DNA from: Billgrantia ethanolica
GTDB taxonomy: Bacteria > Pseudomonadota > Gammaproteobacteria > Pseudomonadales > Halomonadaceae
Length of the DNA: 64,000 nt
Direction: 5' to 3'
Assembly: GCF_021404305.1 (NCBI RefSeq)
Contig: NZ_JABFTX010000002.1
Span: forward strand, 842,086 to 906,085
The stretch's first letter is position 1; every line of letters begins with the position of its first letter. The notes beneath the pieces were generated by a model. That model worked only from the letters and a program-made list of their open reading frames with translations. It made no database searches and had not been told where the DNA came from. Both the position numbers and the translations under genes were made by a program. Shown in pieces: positions 29,638-38,751 of the stretch.

Positions 29638-30272
29638 TCAGCTTCGACCTGGACGGCACCCTGATAGATTCCGTGCCCGACTTGGCGGTGGCCGTGGATG
29701 CCAGCCTGGTCGAGCTGGGGCTGCCCGTCGCCGGCGAGGCGCGGGTGCGCGACTGGGTGGGCAACGGCTCGCTGAAGTTGATGGAGAGGGCACTGACCTT
29801 CGCCCGGCACGCGTCCCCCGACGAGGTGCTGCTGGCGCGGGCTCACGAGGCCTTTCTCGCACACTACGGGCGCGACCCCGGCTCACGCACGCGGCTCTAT
29901 CCCGGCGTGCGCGAAGCGCTGGATGCCCTGCGGAGTGACGACAGGGTCCTGACGCTGGTCACCAACAAGCCGTTCGCGTTCATCCGCCCGATCCTGACGC
30001 AGTTCGGGCTCGAAGCGCACTTCGCGCTGTGCCTGGGGGGCGACAGCCTGCCGCAGAAGAAGCCTGCCCCGGCGCCGCTGCTGTACGTGGCAGCGCAATT
30101 CGGCCTGCCGCCCTCGGTCTGTCTGATGGTAGGCGACTCCCGTCACGACGTTGCCGCCGGACGGGCCGCCGGCTTCCGCACCCTGGCCGTACCCTACGGC
30201 TACAACCATGGCGAACCGGTGCGCGACAGCCGCCCGGATGCGCTGGTTGATTCACTGGCGGAACTCGTTTAG
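29607..30272 (+). CDS. gph: Phosphoglycolate phosphatase
   Basis: A 221-residue HAD-superfamily phosphatase. Motif I is [11 protein letters not shown] near residue 12 with the nucleophile Asp, motif [10 protein letters not shown] near 111, and motif [16 protein letters not shown] with [16 protein letters not shown]. Gph removes phosphate from 2-phosphoglycolate formed by DNA-damage repair or oxygenase activity. Position between rpe and trpE is the classic Pseudomonas/Halomonas order. A leader-like region of about 240 bases separates it from trpE. Confidence 0.92.
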   Translation: MHAILDDIRLISFDLDGTLIDSVPDLAVAVDASLVELGLPVAGEARVRDWVGNGSLKLMERALTFARHASPDEVLLARAHEAFLAHYGRDPGSRTRLYPGVREALDALRSDDRVLTLVTNKPFAFIRPILTQFGLEAHFALCLGGDSLPQKKPAPAPLLYVAAQFGLPPSVCLMVGDSRHDVAAGRAAGFRTLAVPYGYNHGEPVRDSRPDALVDSLAELV

Positions 30273-30341
30273 GGTGATTTTCGATCCTTATCAATGACCT
30301 CGGAATCCTTCCGTTTGCCTATTCCTGCGGGAAACGCTTCG

Positions 30342-30449
30342 ATGGACAGCATGATGCTGCATGACGACTCCTTGACCCGTGGTTGCCTGCGTCGGGCAGC
30401 TGACACGACGGTGCCCTTTTCTGCCCAGCACGCCGCTTGGCGATGGTGA
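30342..30449 (+). CDS. Possible Trp-containing leader peptide of trpE
   Basis: A short frame upstream of trpE ends ...AAWRW-stop: codons TGG at 30438 and 30444 are followed directly by TGA at 30447-30449. It can start at ATG 30342 (35 residues), ATG 30351 or GTG 30411 (12 residues, [12 protein letters not shown]). None has a strong ribosome site. Two Trp codons at the very end are what a ribosome-stalling leader needs, and attenuation of a separate trpE is known in pseudomonads. The following hairpins lack a T run, so control might act on translation. Partly inference. Confidence 0.5.
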   Translation: MDSMMLHDDSLTRGCLRRAADTTVPFSAQHAAWRW

Positions 30450-30489
30450 AGCTCGCTCAAGCATCACCCTGATTCACCATTCGTCACCG
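30443..30489 (+). promoter_or_regulatory. Leader hairpin and repeats before trpE
   Basis: ATGGTGAA (30443-30450), which includes the last Trp codon and the leader stop, is an exact inverted repeat of TTCACCAT (30473-30480). TCACC occurs three times here (about 30464, 30474, 30485), so GGTGA can pair with alternative partners. trpE begins 31 bases after the last stem base. No T run follows. Confidence 0.45.
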
Positions 30490-30510
30490 TCATATCTCGA
30501 GGGCCCCGTC

Positions 30511-31998
30511 ATGATGACTCCTGAACGTTTCCGTGCGCTGGCCGAGGCCGGCTTCAACCGCATTCCGGTCACCCGTGAGGTGCTGGCCGATCTCGACACC
30601 CCGCTGTCGACCTATCTCAAGCTGGCCGACGAGCCTTGGACCTTCCTGCTCGAATCGGTGCAGGGCGGCGAAAAGTGGGGGCGCTACTCGATCATTGGCC
30701 TGCCTTCTCACGAGCGTATAGAAGTGCGCGGCTTCACTGTCAGTCACGTTCTCCAGGGCAAATGCATCGAACGTGTGGAGGTGGAGGATCCGCTGGCCTG
30801 GATCGAGGCGTTCCAGGGGCGTTTTCGCGTGCCCGACCTCGACGGCCAGCCGCGCTTCGACGGCGGTCTGGTGGGCTACTTCGGCTATGACACCATCCGC
30901 TACATCGAACCGCGTCTCAGGGGTGTGGAGAAACCCGATCCGCTGGGCGTGCCCGATATCCTGCTGATGGTGTGCGACGAGCTGGTGGTGTTCGACAATC
31001 TCTCGGGTCGGCTGACGCTGTGGACCCATGCCGACCCCGCCGCTGCGGATGCCTTTGCCACGGCGGTGGCGCGCCTCGAGCGCCTGGAGCGACGCCTGCG
31101 CAGCGCGGGTGTTCAGGCCGCAAGCCCCGGTACCGGGCGCAGCGCGGTGGAGGAGGGGCACTTCACCTCGGGCTTCACCGAGGCCGGTTTCAAGGCGGCG
31201 GTGGAGAAGATCAAGGAATACGTGCTGGCCGGCGACGTCATGCAGTGCGTCCCTTCGCAGCGCATGTCGATTCCCTATCGTGCCTCGCCGCTGGACCTCT
31301 ACCGCGCGCTGCGCAGTCTCAACCCGTCGCCCTACATGTTCTTCTTCAACCTGGATGACCACCATGTGGTGGGCTCCTCTCCGGAGATTCTCACCCGGCT
31401 GGAGGATGGCGAGGTCACCGTGCGACCCATCGCCGGCACCCGGGTGCGCGGCAAGACCGAGGAGGAGGACCGGGCGCTCGAGGCCGAGCTGCTGGCCGAT
31501 CCCAAGGAGATCGCCGAGCATCTCATGCTGATCGACCTGGGGCGCAACGACGTAGGGCGCATCAGCGAGACGGGGTCGGTGCAGGTGACCGACCAGATGG
31601 CCGTGGAGCGCTACTCCCACGTGATGCACATCGTTTCCAACGTCACCGGACGTCTGAAGCCGGGCCTCAGTGCCATGGACGTGCTGCGCGCCACCTTCCC
31701 GGCGGGCACTCTTTCTGGGGCGCCCAAGATCCGCGCCATGGAGATCATCGTCGAGTTGGAGCCGGTCAAGCGCGGCATCTATTCCGGTGCGGTGGGGTAT
31801 CTCTCCTGGCACGGCAACATGGATACCGCCATCGCCATTCGTACCGCGGTGATCAAGGATGGTGAGCTGCACGTGCAGGCCGGGGCAGGCGTGGTGGCCG
31901 ATTCCGTGCCCGAGCTGGAGTGGCAGGAGACGCTCAACAAGGGGCGCGCCATCTTCCGCGCGGTGGCCATGGCCGAGAAGGGCTTGGATAATCTCTAG
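30511..31998 (+). CDS. trpE: Anthranilate synthase component I
   Basis: TrpE makes anthranilate from chorismate with ammonia supplied by TrpG. The 495-residue protein has the Trp feedback-site motif [15 protein letters not shown] near residues 46-60. In the catalytic half it has [16 protein letters not shown], whose Ala (not Lys) marks TrpE rather than PabB, plus [14 protein letters not shown] and [16 protein letters not shown]. The start is ATG 30511 or 30514 after GAGGG. It is separated from trpG by an opposite-strand metal-binding-protein gene. Confidence 0.96.
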   Translation: MMTPERFRALAEAGFNRIPVTREVLADLDTPLSTYLKLADEPWTFLLESVQGGEKWGRYSIIGLPSHERIEVRGFTVSHVLQGKCIERVEVEDPLAWIEAFQGRFRVPDLDGQPRFDGGLVGYFGYDTIRYIEPRLRGVEKPDPLGVPDILLMVCDELVVFDNLSGRLTLWTHADPAAADAFATAVARLERLERRLRSAGVQAASPGTGRSAVEEGHFTSGFTEAGFKAAVEKIKEYVLAGDVMQCVPSQRMSIPYRASPLDLYRALRSLNPSPYMFFFNLDDHHVVGSSPEILTRLEDGEVTVRPIAGTRVRGKTEEEDRALEAELLADPKEIAEHLMLIDLGRNDVGRISETGSVQVTDQMAVERYSHVMHIVSNVTGRLKPGLSAMDVLRATFPAGTLSGAPKIRAMEIIVELEPVKRGIYSGAVGYLSWHGNMDTAIAIRTAVIKDGELHVQAGAGVVADSVPELEWQETLNKGRAIFRAVAMAEKGLDNL

Positions 31999-32049
31999 TC
32001 CAAGACTTTCTAAAGGCTAGAACTCTCTGCGCTTGGTCATACGGCGTTA

Positions 32050-32083
32050 GGCGCCCCTGCCGTGACGAGCAGGGCGCCGTTTG
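32050..32083 (+). terminator. Terminator-like hairpin after trpE
   Basis: GGCGCCCCTGC (32050-32060) pairs with GCAGGGCGCC (32069-32078) with one bulged C. GTTT follows. It lies between the convergent trpE and metal-binding-protein genes. Confidence 0.6.
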
Positions 32084-32104
32084 CGAACTGAAACGAGAGA
32101 CGTT

Positions 32105-33124
32105 TTATGCTTCCTCGGCCTCGTCCTGCTCTGGCGCTTCGTTCTCTTCTGCGTCTTCTCCTTCTGCCGACGCTTCACTCTCTGCTGCGTCGGCTTCGGC
32201 GTTGCTCTCTTCCTCTTCGCCCAGCGTCAGGGCGGTGCGGATCAGCTTGGCGTTGTGACGCATCATGGCCACGTAGTTGGTGGCATCGCCATCGGGTTCG
32301 CTGAGGGAGTCGACATACAGCGGGCCGGCGATCGGCAGCTCCGTGTCGGCGGCAATGCTGCGAATGTAGCGGTCCGAGAGGGTGCTTTCCCAGAACAGGG
32401 CGCCTGGCTGGGCCTGCTCGATCAAGTCGACGATGCGCATGACCTGCTGGGGCGAGCCCTCGGTTTCGGCATTGCTGCCCCACACGCCGTCATGGCGAAA
32501 GCCGTAGGCCTCGGCGAAATAGGCGAATGCTGCTTCCGTGGTGATCAGCAAGCGTTGCTCCTCGGAAATCGGAGCGAGTATTTCGCCGATCTCTTCGTGC
32601 AGTCGGGCGAGGGTTTCCGTGGCGGCGGCGGCGCGTGCCTGGAAATTATCGGCGGCCTCGGGGTGGAGTTCGCTGAGCTGGTCGGCGATCACCTTCATGT
32701 AGGCTGCCACGGCGCGCGGGTCCATCCACAGGTGCGGGTCGGGCTCGCCGGTGTATTCACCCGTGACGATGGGTTGAGTCGGGTATTCCGTGGCTTCCGC
32801 CACTGGTACCAGCGGTGCCCGGTTGCCCACCGTGGCATAAACCTGGCGCATCCACTGCTCGAGTTGGTAGCCGTTGTAGAAGACGAGGTCGGCATCCTCG
32901 AGGGCGATGAAATTGTTGGGTGTCAGCTCCCACTCATGGACTTCAGCCCCCACCGGGGTCAGCACCACCAGTTCGATATCGTTACCGCCGACTTTGTTGA
33001 CCAGATCGCCAAGAATCGAGAAGCTGGCGACCACTTTGGGATTGGCTGCCGCTGCCGTCACGCTGCCGACCATGGCGGCTAGAGGCAGGGTCAGCCAGAT
33101 ACAGGCACGGCGGGTAAAGCGCAT
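32105..33124 (-). CDS. Metal ABC transporter substrate-binding protein (Mn/Fe type)
   Basis: A 339-residue secreted receptor of the cluster A-I family. The signal peptide is MRFTRRACIWLTLPLAAMVG. Metal ligands can be placed at His63 (VHEWELTPN), His131 (DPHLWMDP), Glu197 (TTEAAFAYFA) and Asp272 (LYVDSLSEPDG). This His-His-Glu-Asp set and spacing match manganese/iron receptors such as PsaA/SitA rather than the zinc type with a third His. The last 38 residues are almost only Glu, Asp, Ala and Ser. No permease or ATPase gene is adjacent. The start at 33124 follows AAGGAG; a frame to 33265 is open but lacks a signal peptide. Confidence 0.88.
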   Translation of the reverse strand: MRFTRRACIWLTLPLAAMVGSVTAAAANPKVVASFSILGDLVNKVGGNDIELVVLTPVGAEVHEWELTPNNFIALEDADLVFYNGYQLEQWMRQVYATVGNRAPLVPVAEATEYPTQPIVTGEYTGEPDPHLWMDPRAVAAYMKVIADQLSELHPEAADNFQARAAAATETLARLHEEIGEILAPISEEQRLLITTEAAFAYFAEAYGFRHDGVWGSNAETEGSPQQVMRIVDLIEQAQPGALFWESTLSDRYIRSIAADTELPIAGPLYVDSLSEPDGDATNYVAMMRHNAKLIRTALTLGEEEESNAEADAAESEASAEGEDAEENEAPEQDEAEEA

Positions 33125-33238
33125 CGTCAATCTCCTTTTCGCGGTAGCGCACTGCCCGATGATAGAGACTGGGAGGTACGCTGGCCAGCCGCGACTGTCC
33201 CGGCCGCCGACGAACGCACCGGCCGCAGGCATCTTGCG

Positions 33239-33268
33239 TTGACAGCTCGGCTGCCTGGGCGGCACTAT
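33239..33268 (+). promoter_or_regulatory. Promoter of the trpGD leader
   Basis: TTGACA (33239-33244) is a perfect -35 box. CACTAT (33263-33268) is 18 bases further. Transcription would begin close to 33275, the first base of the leader ATG, so the leader may be read from a leaderless or nearly leaderless RNA. Confidence 0.55.
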
Positions 33269-33274
33269 TGCGTC

Positions 33275-33325
33275 ATGAACGCAAACGCCTATATGCCGAA
33301 TTCGATCCAGTGGTGGCGCTCCTGA
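33275..33325 (+). CDS. trpL: trp operon leader peptide
   Basis: A 16-residue frame, MNANAYMPNSIQWWRS, with tandem Trp codons at 33311-33316 shortly before the stop. A GGCGGC segment and then a GCCGCC/GGCGGC terminator with T6 follow, the standard arrangement of a Trp attenuator. An internal ATG at 33293 could give a 10-residue version. Ribosome stalling at the Trp codons when Trp-tRNA is scarce would favour the antiterminator and let trpG-trpD be transcribed. Confidence 0.85.
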   Translation: MNANAYMPNSIQWWRS

Positions 33326-33331
33326 GCGAGG

Positions 33332-33380
33332 GGCGGCGCGCTGACGACTGAACGAAATGCCGCCGTCGGGCGGCTTTTTT
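33332..33380 (+). terminator. trpGD attenuator (antiterminator and terminator)
   Basis: The terminator stem is GCCGCC (33359-33364) with GGCGGC (33369-33374), loop GTCG, then TTTTTT (33375-33380). An upstream GGCGGC (33332-33337) can pair instead with the GCCGCC arm and block the terminator. trpG starts 80 bases after the T run. Confidence 0.88.
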
Positions 33381-33459
33381 GTGTCCGAAGCAGAACCTGC
33401 ACGGCCGGCCGCGCACGACGAAACATTGAAAAGATTCGCTGGAACAGGACCTTCTCGCC

Positions 33460-34044
33460 ATGTCCGTGCTGATGATCGACAACTATGACAGCTTCACCTT
33501 CAACGTGGTGCAGTACCTTGGCGAGCTTGGCGCCGAGGTGGCCACCTATCGCAACGACGCCATCACCCTGGAGCAGATGGAAGCGCTGGCGCCGAGCCAT
33601 CTGGTGATCTCGCCCGGCCCTTGCACCCCCAACGAGGCGGGCATCTCGCTGGCCGCCATTCGGCACTTTGCCGGTCGTCTGCCGATCCTCGGCATCTGCC
33701 TTGGCCATCAGGCGATCGGTCAGGTCTACGGTGGCAAGGTGGTACGTGCCCCGCAGGTGATGCACGGCAAGACCTCGCGCATCCGCCATAATGGTCTTGG
33801 TGTCTTCGCCGGCCTCGAGGATCCGCTGGAGGTCACGCGCTACCATTCACTGGTCGTGGAAGCCGACACGCTGCCCGAGTGCCTCGAGGTGACCTCCTGG
33901 ACCGACGATGACGACGTGACCCCCGGCCTGATCATGGGGCTGCGTCACCGTGAGCTGGATATCGAAGGCGTGCAGTTCCACCCGGAGTCGATTCTGACGC
34001 GTCAGGGGCATGAGCTGCTGGCCAATTTTCTCAAGCGCCGCTGA
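33460..34044 (+). CDS. trpG: Anthranilate synthase component II (glutamine amidotransferase)
   Basis: TrpG hydrolyses glutamine and feeds ammonia to TrpE. The 194-residue class I amidotransferase starts [15 protein letters not shown] and has the triad Cys80 ([10 protein letters not shown]), His174 and Glu176 (VQFHPESI). As in other bacteria with one such gene, it may also serve PabB, since no pabA is seen near pabB. Expression is under the upstream attenuator. trpD follows after 26 bases. Confidence 0.95.
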   Translation: MSVLMIDNYDSFTFNVVQYLGELGAEVATYRNDAITLEQMEALAPSHLVISPGPCTPNEAGISLAAIRHFAGRLPILGICLGHQAIGQVYGGKVVRAPQVMHGKTSRIRHNGLGVFAGLEDPLEVTRYHSLVVEADTLPECLEVTSWTDDDDVTPGLIMGLRHRELDIEGVQFHPESILTRQGHELLANFLKRR

Positions 34045-34070
34045 GCCGCCCGTAAAGAGGAGTGCCTGCC

Positions 34071-35093
34071 ATGCAGATGCGAGATGCCATTGCCGCGGTG
34101 ATGCGCCGTGAAAACCTTAGCTTCGACCAGACCCATGCCGTCATGCAGCAGATCATGACCGGCGAGGCCAGTGATGCGCAGATCGGCGGCTTTCTGGTAG
34201 GTCTGGCGATGAAGGGGGAGACTGCTGAAGAGATCGGGGCCGCCGCCCAGGTGATGCGTGAGCTGATGAAGCGAGTTCGTCTTCAGCGCAGCGAGAACGT
34301 GGTGGACATCGTCGGTACCGGCGGCGACGGCGCCAACCTGTTCAACGTCTCGACCGCTTCCAGCTTCGTTGCCGCGGCTGCTGGCGCCCAAGTGGCCAAG
34401 CACGGCAATCGCAGCGTTTCATCCTCTTCGGGTAGCGCCGATCTGTTCGACATGGCGGGCATTCACCTCGACCTCCGGCCGGAGCAGGTGGCGCGCTGCA
34501 TCGAGCACGTCGGGGTTGGCTTCATGTTCGCCCCCAATCATCACCCTGCCATGCGTTTTGCCATCGGACCGCGGCGCGAGATGGGCGTGCGCACCCTGTT
34601 CAACATTCTCGGGCCGTTGACCAACCCCGCCGGGGCGCCGAACCAGGTGCTGGGGGTCTATTCGGCCGAGTTGGTACCGCTGATGGCCGAGGTGCTGCGT
34701 CAGCTCGGCAGCCGCCACGTCATGGTGGTTCACGCCGAGGATGGCCTCGACGAGATCTCCCTGGCCGCGCCGACCCAGGTCGCCGAGCTCAAGGATGGCG
34801 AGATTCGTCGTTACTCCATCGTACCCGAAGACTTCGGCATCGAGCGGCAGGCACTGAGCCCCTTGAAGGTCGTTAGCGCCGAAGACAGCCTGCGGCTGGT
34901 GCGCGAGGCGCTGGTGGGCGAGGGGCCGGCGGCCGACATCGTCTCTCTCAACGCCGGAGCGGCGCTCTACTGTGCCGGTATCGCCGATACGTTGAAGGAA
35001 GGCGTGATGATGGCCCAGGATGCCCAGGCCTCCAAGCTGCCGCTGGAAAAGATGAAGGAGCTGGCCGACTTCACCCGCGTGCTGGTTTCCTGA
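34071..35093 (+). CDS. trpD: Anthranilate phosphoribosyltransferase
   Basis: TrpD joins anthranilate and PRPP to phosphoribosylanthranilate. The 340-residue protein shows the PRPP-binding GTGGDGANLFNVSTAS near residue 84, KHGNRSVSSSSGSADL, and the anthranilate-side GPLTNPAGAPNQVLGVY. The ATG at 34071 has GAGGAG nine bases upstream; an in-frame GTG at 34062 is rejected because it sits too close to that site. The usual next gene, trpC, is displaced about 950 bases by a reversed PPTase gene. Confidence 0.96.
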   Translation: MQMRDAIAAVMRRENLSFDQTHAVMQQIMTGEASDAQIGGFLVGLAMKGETAEEIGAAAQVMRELMKRVRLQRSENVVDIVGTGGDGANLFNVSTASSFVAAAAGAQVAKHGNRSVSSSSGSADLFDMAGIHLDLRPEQVARCIEHVGVGFMFAPNHHPAMRFAIGPRREMGVRTLFNILGPLTNPAGAPNQVLGVYSAELVPLMAEVLRQLGSRHVMVVHAEDGLDEISLAAPTQVAELKDGEIRRYSIVPEDFGIERQALSPLKVVSAEDSLRLVREALVGEGPAADIVSLNAGAALYCAGIADTLKEGVMMAQDAQASKLPLEKMKELADFTRVLVS

Positions 35094-35096
35094 GGG

Positions 35097-35858
35097 TCAC
35101 GACTCTTCTGGACCGGCTGCCGGCAGAGACACCAGGCTCAGGACTCTGTCTTCATGCAGGCAGACCATGCCGGTGACCTCACAGCCGGTTGTCCAGCCGT
35201 TGCCCAGGTCTTCCAACAGGCGCAGGCGAACGGGGCCGATGCCAGGCCAGGCCATGAGTTCGGCGGCGGAAAAGTGGAACATGCGGCCCACCAGTGGGTA
35301 GAGCGCCTTGAACAGGCTCTCCTTGAGGGAGAAGGTGGCGCTTACCATCAGCCCCACGCTCGAAGGCGGCAGCGTTTCCATGCGAACGAGCTCTTCGGCG
35401 GTCAGTACCCTTGTTGCCAATCGGCGGGCCTGCTCCTCGCTCAGCAACCGCTCGGCATCGAGGCCGACACCCCGGTAGACCTGGCGGTGGGCGACGAGTG
35501 CCGCGGCCCAGCCGTCGCTGTGGGTGATGGCGCCCACGCAGCCCTCGGGCCAGCATGGCGAGCGATCCTCGTTCATGCTCGGGATTGCGTCCCTGCCATC
35601 CAGCAGCTGCAGGGCTCGGCGTGCGCACAGCCGCCCGGCAACGTATTCCGCCCGCCGTTTGGCAACGGCGCCATGCAAGCGGGGCGGCAGAACGACGCCA
35701 TGGCGTTCACCGGGTGCATGGCCAGCGGTCGGCTCGTCGAGGCGGGCAGGGTCGAAGCGCGCCGCCACCAGACAGGCGCCAGGCAGGGGCGAGGCCCAGG
35801 GCCAGGCGCTGCTGAAAGGCCCGACAAAAGAGTCGACAAGAGAAGAGGAGCTGTCCAT
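35097..35858 (-). CDS. 4'-phosphopantetheinyl transferase (EntD/Sfp superfamily)
   Basis: A 253-residue enzyme that transfers phosphopantetheine from CoA to carrier-protein domains. The core motifs are GAITHSDGWAAALVA, GVGLDAERLLS (Mg-binding Asp and Glu) and ATFSLKESLFKALYPLVG, the W/FxxKESxxK signature. Length and N-terminus resemble EntD-type enzymes. The start is uncertain: an ATG at 35894 with AGGA upstream would add 12 residues. It is inserted antisense between trpD and trpC, four bases from the trpD stop. No NRPS or PKS gene is in the window, so its carrier target is unknown. Confidence 0.88.
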   Translation of the reverse strand: MDSSSSLVDSFVGPFSSAWPWASPLPGACLVAARFDPARLDEPTAGHAPGERHGVVLPPRLHGAVAKRRAEYVAGRLCARRALQLLDGRDAIPSMNEDRSPCWPEGCVGAITHSDGWAAALVAHRQVYRGVGLDAERLLSEEQARRLATRVLTAEELVRMETLPPSSVGLMVSATFSLKESLFKALYPLVGRMFHFSAAELMAWPGIGPVRLRLLEDLGNGWTTGCEVTGMVCLHEDRVLSLVSLPAAGPEES

Positions 35859-36039
35859 GAGCGAATTCTGGCATGGGCTAGCGACTGACGTCATGTATCC
35901 TGACGCTCCTAGCCGGAGAAGAGACGAGCGATACGCCCCCTTTGGTAGCCATCGCGTTCCATGTCGAACCGCAGATAGGTAATATGGGGCGCTTACCGGC
36001 TTCAACCGCGGCCAGAGCCGCCCGTACCGAGACAGCACC

Positions 36040-36846
36040 ATGAGCCCAACCAAGGACGCCCCGACCATTCTCACCCGCATCCTGGCCCGCAAGGACGTGG
36101 AAGTGGCAGAGCGCAGCCGCGCCGTGTCCGAAGCCGAGCTGCTGACCTTGGCCGAACGGCAGAGCGCCCCCCGCGGTTTCATCGCGGCACTCGACCGGCG
36201 CATCGCCGAGGGCGATCCGGCGGTGATCGCCGAGATCAAGAAGGCCTCGCCCTCCAAGGGCGTGATCCGCGAAGACTTCCAGCCGGCCGAGATTGCGGCG
36301 AGCTATGCTGCCGGCGGTGCCGCCTGCCTCTCGGTGCTGACCGACGCCGACTTCTTCCAGGGCCACGAGGACTTTCTCATTGCCGCGCGTGAGGCGTGCG
36401 AGCTGCCGGTGATCCGCAAGGATTTCATCGTCCATGGCTATCAGGTCAGTGAGGCGCGCGCCATTGGCGCCGACTGCATCCTGCTGATCGTCGCCGCGCT
36501 GGAAGATGCCCAGATGGCCGATCTCTACCAGCAGGCAACGGCGCTGGGCATGGACGTTCTGGTCGAGGTGCACGACGCCCTGGAACTCGAGCGTGCGCTC
36601 AAGCTCGGCATCGGCCTGGTGGGCATCAACAACCGCAACCTGCACACCTTCGAGACCCGCCTGGAAACCACGCTGGAGCTGTTGCCGCGGATTCCTGCCG
36701 GGGTCACCGTGGTCACGGAGTCCGGCATTCACACCCAGGCCGACGTGCTTCGCATGCGCGAGCACGACGTACATGGCTTTCTGGTCGGCGAGGCCTTCAT
36801 GCGCGAGCAGGAACCGGGTGAAGCGCTGCGGCGCCTGTTCTACTGA
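36040..36846 (+). CDS. trpC: Indole-3-glycerol phosphate synthase
   Basis: TrpC closes the indole ring to give indole-3-glycerol phosphate. The 268-residue TIM-barrel protein shows [18 protein letters not shown], the catalytic-lysine strand [56 protein letters not shown] and TESGIHTQ. It is monofunctional; trpF is not fused. Being separated from trpD by an opposing gene, it probably needs its own promoter in 35895-36039. It is followed by a strong terminator and then a group II intron. Confidence 0.96.
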   Translation: MSPTKDAPTILTRILARKDVEVAERSRAVSEAELLTLAERQSAPRGFIAALDRRIAEGDPAVIAEIKKASPSKGVIREDFQPAEIAASYAAGGAACLSVLTDADFFQGHEDFLIAAREACELPVIRKDFIVHGYQVSEARAIGADCILLIVAALEDAQMADLYQQATALGMDVLVEVHDALELERALKLGIGLVGINNRNLHTFETRLETTLELLPRIPAGVTVVTESGIHTQADVLRMREHDVHGFLVGEAFMREQEPGEALRRLFY

Positions 36847-36866
36847 GCGGATTGTAATCAGGGACC

Positions 36867-36896
36867 AAAAGGGCAGCCGCGTTGGCTGCCCTTTTT
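36867..36896 (+). terminator. Rho-independent terminator of trpC
   Basis: AAAAGGGCAGCC (36867-36878) pairs with GGCTGCCCTTTTT (36884-36896) across GCGTT. It is a strong hairpin with T5. The group II intron begins 3-4 bases after it. Confidence 0.93.
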
Positions 36897-37341
36897 CGTG
36901 TGCGCCAGGCATGGCGCGCAGCGCCTGACTGGCGCTGTTCCTGGGGGTGGTGCCTCGGGATGACTCGGGGGTGAAAGTCCCCTGCACGCCCGGCAAGGGG
37001 AAGTGCTAGCCGACGGCAAGGGTGTCCCCCACGAGGGGGAATCTGAAGGAAGCCCGAGGCAAAACGCTGGCCTGACGAACAGGAAGCGGATACGAGGCGT
37101 CATGGTGGGGTGAGGTGGCACGAATCACCAAAGCCCGATACTTGCACAGAACCCCATGACGTAGATCCGACAGGCATAAGCGGGAAGGTCGCGCGTCTTA
37201 CCCTGGGAGGTCTGGTGGTCTGCCACGGTGCTACCGGCGTCGAGAGGCGACGGGATGGGCCATCAGACGTCAGCAGAGGCCATAGTAAGTGCCGATTCAC
37301 CCCGGCACCAAGGGCCGAACATGAAGAACCGCGAGTAGGCG

Positions 37342-38751
37342 ATGACGTCTCGAGGATCGATCATGAAGACAGAAAGTGGCGCTGATACCGCCACCCACCC
37401 AGAGGGGCAGGGGCGGAACCCCGCGTCCCGGCCGGTGGGCGTCGAGACGGTCCCGGCGTCGTCATCGTGGACGAAAGCGGAGCCCGCCCCGCTCATGGAG
37501 GCCGTGGTAGAGAAGGCCAACATGGCGCGGGCTTACCGAAGGGTGATCGCCAACAAGGGGGCGCCGGGTGCCGACGGCATGACGGTCCACCAGTTGGCCG
37601 ACCATCTGAAGGAGTGCTGGCCAACGCTGTGCGAACGGCTACTGACCGGTGAGTACCACCCCAGCCCGATCCGAGCCGTCGAGATTCCCAAGCCCAAGGG
37701 TGGAACGCGACAGCTCGGCATCCCCACGGTTACCGACCGGCTGATCCAGCAGGCGCTGCTTCAGGTGCTGACGCCGATCTTCGATCCGGGATTCTCCGCA
37801 TCGAGTTACGGCTATCGGCCAGGGCGCAGTGCCCAGCAGGCCGTCTCGGCGATGAAGGCCCATGTCACCGCCGGCCACCGCTGGGTGGTCGACCTCGATC
37901 TGGAAGCCTTCTTCGACCGGGTGAATCACGACCTGCTGATGGCACGGGTCGCGCGCCGCGTCCGCGACAAGCGAGTGTTGCGCCTGATCCGACGCTATCT
38001 GGAAGCCGGGATGTTCCAGGACGGCCTGGCCGCGCCACGCCGGCAGGGAACGCCCCAAGGTGGACCGCTGAGTCCGCTGCTGGCGAACATCCTGCTGGAC
38101 GACGTGGACAAGGAACTGGAGCGCCGCGGCCACTGCTTTTGCCGCTACGCCGACGACATGCAGGTGTACGTCAGGAGTCGGCGGGCGGGCGAGCGCGTCA
38201 TGGCCAGCCTGAGTGATTATCTCGAGAGCTCGCTCAGGCTCACGGTCAATCGCGACAAGAGCGCAGTGGACCGCCCCTGGAACCGGGAGTATCTGGGCTA
38301 CACGCTGACCCGACACAAGCTGCCGAAGCTGACGCTGGCCAAGGCCAGCTTGCAGCGCCTGATGCAACGTGTCCGCGAGATCCTCAAGCGCGGCAGGGGG
38401 CGCAACATCCAACGAGTCACCGAGGAGCTGACACCGGTCCTGCGGGGCTGGGCCAACTACTTCTCCCTTGTTGATGTGAAGCGTCCGCTGGAAACGCTGG
38501 ATGGTTGGATACGTCGCCGACTGCGCTGCGTGATCTGGCGGCAGTGGAAGCGCCCGCGGACCCGGTGCCGCAAGCTTCTGGCACTGGGGCTGGACGACTA
38601 TCGAGCGTGGAAATCAGCGGGGAATGGGCGAGGCGCCTGGTGGAACGCCGGGGCCTCGCACATGAATCAGGCCCTGCCAAGGAAGTGGTTTGATGGACTG
38701 GGCTTGATCTCGGTACTTGATACGGTAAGAGGGCTAAGCCGTTCTTCATGA
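37342..38751 (+). CDS. ltrA: Group II intron reverse transcriptase/maturase
   Basis: The 469-residue intron-encoded protein helps the intron splice and copies it into DNA. The order is: a variable N-terminus, RT domain (RAYRRVIANKGAPGADGMT, IPTVTDRLIQQALLQVL, SYGYRPGRSAQQAV, QGGPLSPLLANILLDD), the YADD active site at about 269-272, then the maturase X domain (RGWANYFSLVDVKRPLETLD) and a short DNA-binding tail (WWNAGASHMNQALPRKWFD). No HNH endonuclease motif is present. The start may be ATG 37363, which has GAGG seven bases upstream. The stop is one base before domain V. Confidence 0.93.
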   Translation: MTSRGSIMKTESGADTATHPEGQGRNPASRPVGVETVPASSSWTKAEPAPLMEAVVEKANMARAYRRVIANKGAPGADGMTVHQLADHLKECWPTLCERLLTGEYHPSPIRAVEIPKPKGGTRQLGIPTVTDRLIQQALLQVLTPIFDPGFSASSYGYRPGRSAQQAVSAMKAHVTAGHRWVVDLDLEAFFDRVNHDLLMARVARRVRDKRVLRLIRRYLEAGMFQDGLAAPRRQGTPQGGPLSPLLANILLDDVDKELERRGHCFCRYADDMQVYVRSRRAGERVMASLSDYLESSLRLTVNRDKSAVDRPWNREYLGYTLTRHKLPKLTLAKASLQRLMQRVREILKRGRGRNIQRVTEELTPVLRGWANYFSLVDVKRPLETLDGWIRRRLRCVIWRQWKRPRTRCRKLLALGLDDYRAWKSAGNGRGAWWNAGASHMNQALPRKWFDGLGLISVLDTVRGLSRSS

